A stretch of DNA of 7,050 bases from a bacterium. Its GTDB lineage: Bacteria > UBP15 > UBA6099. The notes beneath the pieces were generated by a model. The model was given only the letters and a program-made list of their open reading frames with translations, did not search any database and was not told the origin of the DNA. The stretch is from NCBI GenBank assembly GCA_029573925.1, contig JAKQBV010000010.1:1-7050 (forward strand), in the 5' to 3' direction. Positions within the stretch are counted from its first letter, which is position 1. Every line of letters begins with the position of its first letter. This document shows, piece after piece, positions 5,012-7,050 of this stretch. The translations under genes and the position numbers were made by a program.

Positions 5012-6913
5012 TCATCCGAAAAATATCGGGCGTTTGCTCACCCGCGCCGGAAGAGGCAGCGGGCGGAACGGCATCCCTGAGGTTTCCTCTCGGATCCGCG
5101 CCACAAGGTCGTCGAACGACATTTCGATCTCCTTGCGTTCAGCCCTCGTCCTGACGGTGAGCATTCCTGATTCTTTCTCTTTCGCGCCGACCACCAGAAT
5201 ATAAGGAATCCACTCGCGTTCGCCGTTTCTGATTTTTTTGCCCACTGTGTCAGGCCTGTCGTCAACATCGGCTCGCACGTTCGCGGCATTCAGCCGGTCG
5301 GCTATCTCGTCCGCAAGCTCGATAAACTCGTCCTTCACCGGAGCGACGCGAACCTGAGCGGGAGCGAGCCACACAGGGAACATTCCCGGTTTGCCTTCCC
5401 GGATGTCCAGCGCGATATTCTCTAAAATCGTACAGAGGGTCCGTTCAATGCTCCCGAAACTGGACGCGTGCAATATCACCGGAGAGGGATATTTCTTTCC
5501 GTCGTCGTCTATGAAACCGATGTTGAAGCGTTCGCCGTCCTTGACGTCCCACTGCACGGTGGAGACCTGAATGTTGCTCTCGTCCTCGGTGATGCTCTGG
5601 AATTCGTTTTTGATGGCGTAGTAGTGAGACATCTCCGGCATGAGTTTGAAGAATGACGGCACTTTCATGTCGGCGCAGATGTTAAGCAACCATTCGGTGT
5701 TTTCCTCGAAGAAAGCGGTGGTTCCCTCCCATCCGAGTACCCAGCGCTCGCGGGCGATGATATCGTTCATAAGGTCGCGGAACTTCCGGCAGAGAGCCTC
5801 GTATTCGTTGCGGGCTTCTTCCAAGTTCGAGCAGGCGGCATGCATGTCGGTCATCATGAAGTTCCTGACCCGCTTCAGCCCGCTCACTTCTCCTTCCTGC
5901 TCGTTCCTGAAACACGTCGCCTCTTCGTACACCTTCAGCGGCGATTGCTTGTAAGAAAACCTTACGTTTTGCATAAACGGGAAACCCAGCGGGTCGGAGG
6001 CGTATCTCAGATAGCAGATGCCCCTGCCGCCGTCCACTTTGTAGTCCCTCTCGTGAAACTCGCCCATCAGTTCGCCGACGATGTTGTTGTCGCCTCTGAT
6101 GATAAGGGGGTTCTTTATCTCCATCGCGCCCCATTCACGCGCGAGACGTCCGGCGTAATCAAGAATGAGCTTCTGTATGAACAGCCCTTTCGGGAACCAT
6201 TTATAGTGCCCTTTTTCAGAAACGTCGCAGTAATCGACAAGCTCCTGCCTCTGCATGAACTCGATGTGTTTGGGCGCGCGCTCCGTGTCCATCCCTTTGC
6301 CAAGCTCGTTGCCGATGAATCTTTTCAGCAACTTATAAACAGGCTCTTTCTTCTTGAATATCGGACATTTGTCAAATTCTTTCGGGTCTATCTCGTAAAT
6401 CACGCCCTCTAGGTCGACCGCCACGTATCGGGCAAACTTTTCCCTCGGCCCCTTGGCCTCTTTCTTTTCTTCGGCTTCCGCCTCTTGCTCGTCGGCGGTA
6501 AAAACTCCGCTCCACTCAGAAAGCGGATGTCCCTTGGCGCTTATCTCGAAGCCCTTGTACCAGCCGAACGGAGCGCGGAACACATCGAGTCCGCTCTGTT
6601 CGAGCAACTCGGCGGTCTTCTTCAACACCGCAAGAGCCGTTCTGGGCGAAGAAGGATTCTGCGTCAGATGCACGTAAGGATAAACGACGATTTTGTTCGC
6701 TTTAAGCGTCTGCGCGCGCTTAATCGTGTCTTCGGCGACTTTTCTAGCGACAGTCTCCGGCGCTGCTTCGTCGTCTTTCTCGACGCCCATATAAACCACA
6801 ACGCAGTCGCCCTCGTGCGAATAAGACTTTTCAGAGATTTCCTCGGCGGCCTTCATAGCAGGCTCAGTCGCCGTAATCCTTATGTAATTCGTGTGTATTC
6901 CAAGCGTTTTCAT
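5012..6913 (-). CDS. thrS: Threonyl-tRNA synthetase, archaeal type
   Basis: This enzyme charges tRNA-Thr with threonine in the cytoplasm. The 633 residues begin not with the bacterial TGS and HxxxH editing domains but with the archaeal D-aminoacyl-tRNA-deacylase-like editing domain (1-135), which hydrolyses Ser-tRNA-Thr: MKTLGIHTNYI, VYPYVHLTQ with His82, APFGWYKGFEI with Tyr119 and Lys120, and GHPLSE with Glu133. These sit one position from the residues described for Pyrococcus abyssi ThrRS. A charged linker (139-157) follows. The class II core has motif 1 near EIKNP (265-269), motif 2 at CFRNEQEGEVSGLKRVR (334-350) and motif 3 at FGSIER (486-491). The anticodon-binding domain spans about 510-610 (FPVWLAPAQVRV, DDRPDTVGKKIR, WIPYILVVG). 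Of the three zinc ligands, His358 and His482 are present, but the cysteine position reads Asp307. GGGAG (6920-6924) six bases upstream sets the start, and a promoter lies at 6967-6995. The gene converges on the PhnD-like gene. Possible transfer from archaea is inferred. Confidence 0.94.
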   Translation of the reverse strand: MKTLGIHTNYIRITATEPAMKAAEEISEKSYSHEGDCVVVYMGVEKDDEAAPETVARKVAEDTIKRAQTLKANKIVVYPYVHLTQNPSSPRTALAVLKKTAELLEQSGLDVFRAPFGWYKGFEISAKGHPLSEWSGVFTADEQEAEAEEKKEAKGPREKFARYVAVDLEGVIYEIDPKEFDKCPIFKKKEPVYKLLKRFIGNELGKGMDTERAPKHIEFMQRQELVDYCDVSEKGHYKWFPKGLFIQKLILDYAGRLAREWGAMEIKNPLIIRGDNNIVGELMGEFHERDYKVDGGRGICYLRYASDPLGFPFMQNVRFSYKQSPLKVYEEATCFRNEQEGEVSGLKRVRNFMMTDMHAACSNLEEARNEYEALCRKFRDLMNDIIARERWVLGWEGTTAFFEENTEWLLNICADMKVPSFFKLMPEMSHYYAIKNEFQSITEDESNIQVSTVQWDVKDGERFNIGFIDDDGKKYPSPVILHASSFGSIERTLCTILENIALDIREGKPGMFPVWLAPAQVRVAPVKDEFIELADEIADRLNAANVRADVDDRPDTVGKKIRNGEREWIPYILVVGAKEKESGMLTVRTRAERKEIEMSFDDLVARIREETSGMPFRPLPLPARVSKRPIFFG

Positions 6914-6966
6914 GACGCGCTCCCGGTATTAGAACCAATCCGCTTCAACCCCTGCGGCAGTTGGTA

Positions 6967-6995
6967 AATTTAGTTCCATATATAAGGTTTGTCAA
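6967..6995 (-). promoter_or_regulatory. Sigma-70-type promoter of thrS
   Basis: On the minus strand, a perfect TTGACA (6990-6995) is followed after exactly 17 bases by TAAATT (6967-6972), which matches four of six -10 positions. The predicted start site is near 6960, giving a leader of about 46 bases before the thrS ATG. The spacer contains CCTTATATATGG, a near-palindromic AT block that could be an operator or, read by archaeal rules, a TATA box. No terminator, T-box or tRNA-like operator is visible in the leader, so regulation of thrS by charging state is not supported. Confidence 0.65.
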
Positions 6996-7050
6996 TAAAA
7001 CCGCCCCCCGCCCCGCTCTCCCAATCCACTCAAGCAAAATAACATAAATA
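6996..7050. other. Region upstream of the thrS promoter, with G-rich tract
   Basis: Directly upstream of the thrS -35 element the minus strand carries a G-rich block (7001-7022) with runs of three, four and six Gs, followed outward by an AT-rich end (7029-7050). No open frame of useful length or repeat is visible. It may simply be intergenic sequence; an upstream gene would start beyond the window edge. Confidence 0.4.

Noticed and set aside
5840..6412. Plus-strand 190-codon open frame opposite thrS
   Set aside because: It is antisense to conserved ThrRS core motifs, and its length is explained by the codon use of the real gene.
5012..6913. Prolyl-tRNA synthetase as the identity of the minus-strand gene
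   Set aside because: It shares class II motifs, but the editing-domain signature (VYPYVHL, GWYKGFEI, GHPLSE) and the TDMH and ILHASSFGSIER motifs fit ThrRS.
6934..6965. Hairpin (ACCAA/TTGGT enclosing CCGC/GCGG) as a thrS autoregulatory leader
   Set aside because: The outer arm lies at or upstream of the predicted start site, so most of the stem would not be in the transcript, and nothing resembles the tRNA-like operator of E. coli thrS.
1..7050. CRISPR array, insertion sequence, tRNA or rRNA gene
   Set aside because: Reading both strands showed no spaced direct repeats, transposase motifs, paired terminal repeats or cloverleaf-like folds.

Overview
The window holds four protein genes. Three are on the plus strand and encode exported or membrane-anchored proteins. 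The fourth, a threonyl-tRNA synthetase gene, is on the minus strand and converges on them. The chromosome looks bacterial: Shine-Dalgarno sites precede apbE and thrS, signal peptides end in AXA-type cleavage sites, there is a lipoprotein-like N-terminus, a U-tract hairpin terminator follows apbE, and thrS has a TTGACA promoter element. Base composition appears to be near 50% GC by eye. The phylum cannot be decided from this sequence. The main contrary signal is that the synthetase is of the archaeal type, so either thrS was acquired by transfer or the lineage carries this form. An archaeal host is less likely but not strictly excluded.

Layout: positions 1-246 contain a strong hairpin (61-94) and the leader of apbE. 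apbE (247-1254) encodes an FAD:protein FMN transferase with all family motifs; a hairpin terminator lies at about 1324-1354. The stretch 1255-1631 has no convincing gene, but contains a CRP-like palindrome (1515-1530) and a -10-like hexamer. These precede a secreted multidomain protein (1632-3932) with the domain order of glycoside hydrolase family 2, in which both catalytic glutamates appear to be replaced. After 43 bases comes a PhnD-like periplasmic solute-binding protein (3976-4926) with no permease or ATPase gene nearby. An 85-base convergent gap without a clear terminator separates it from thrS (5012-6913, minus). A well-formed promoter for thrS lies at 6967-6995, with a G-rich tract just beyond it.

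How the genes relate: the GH2-like gene and the PhnD-like gene are close and co-oriented, so they are probably co-transcribed as a cell-envelope pair, possibly a binding or sensing unit rather than a degradative enzyme plus its transporter. apbE is separated from them by a terminator and is probably its own unit. No clear flavinylation target is encoded here, apart from a weak SGAT tetrapeptide in the GH2-like protein. thrS is functionally unrelated housekeeping. The points most worth a second look are the GH2-like pseudoenzyme and the archaeal-type ThrRS, in which the zinc-ligand cysteine aligns with aspartate.
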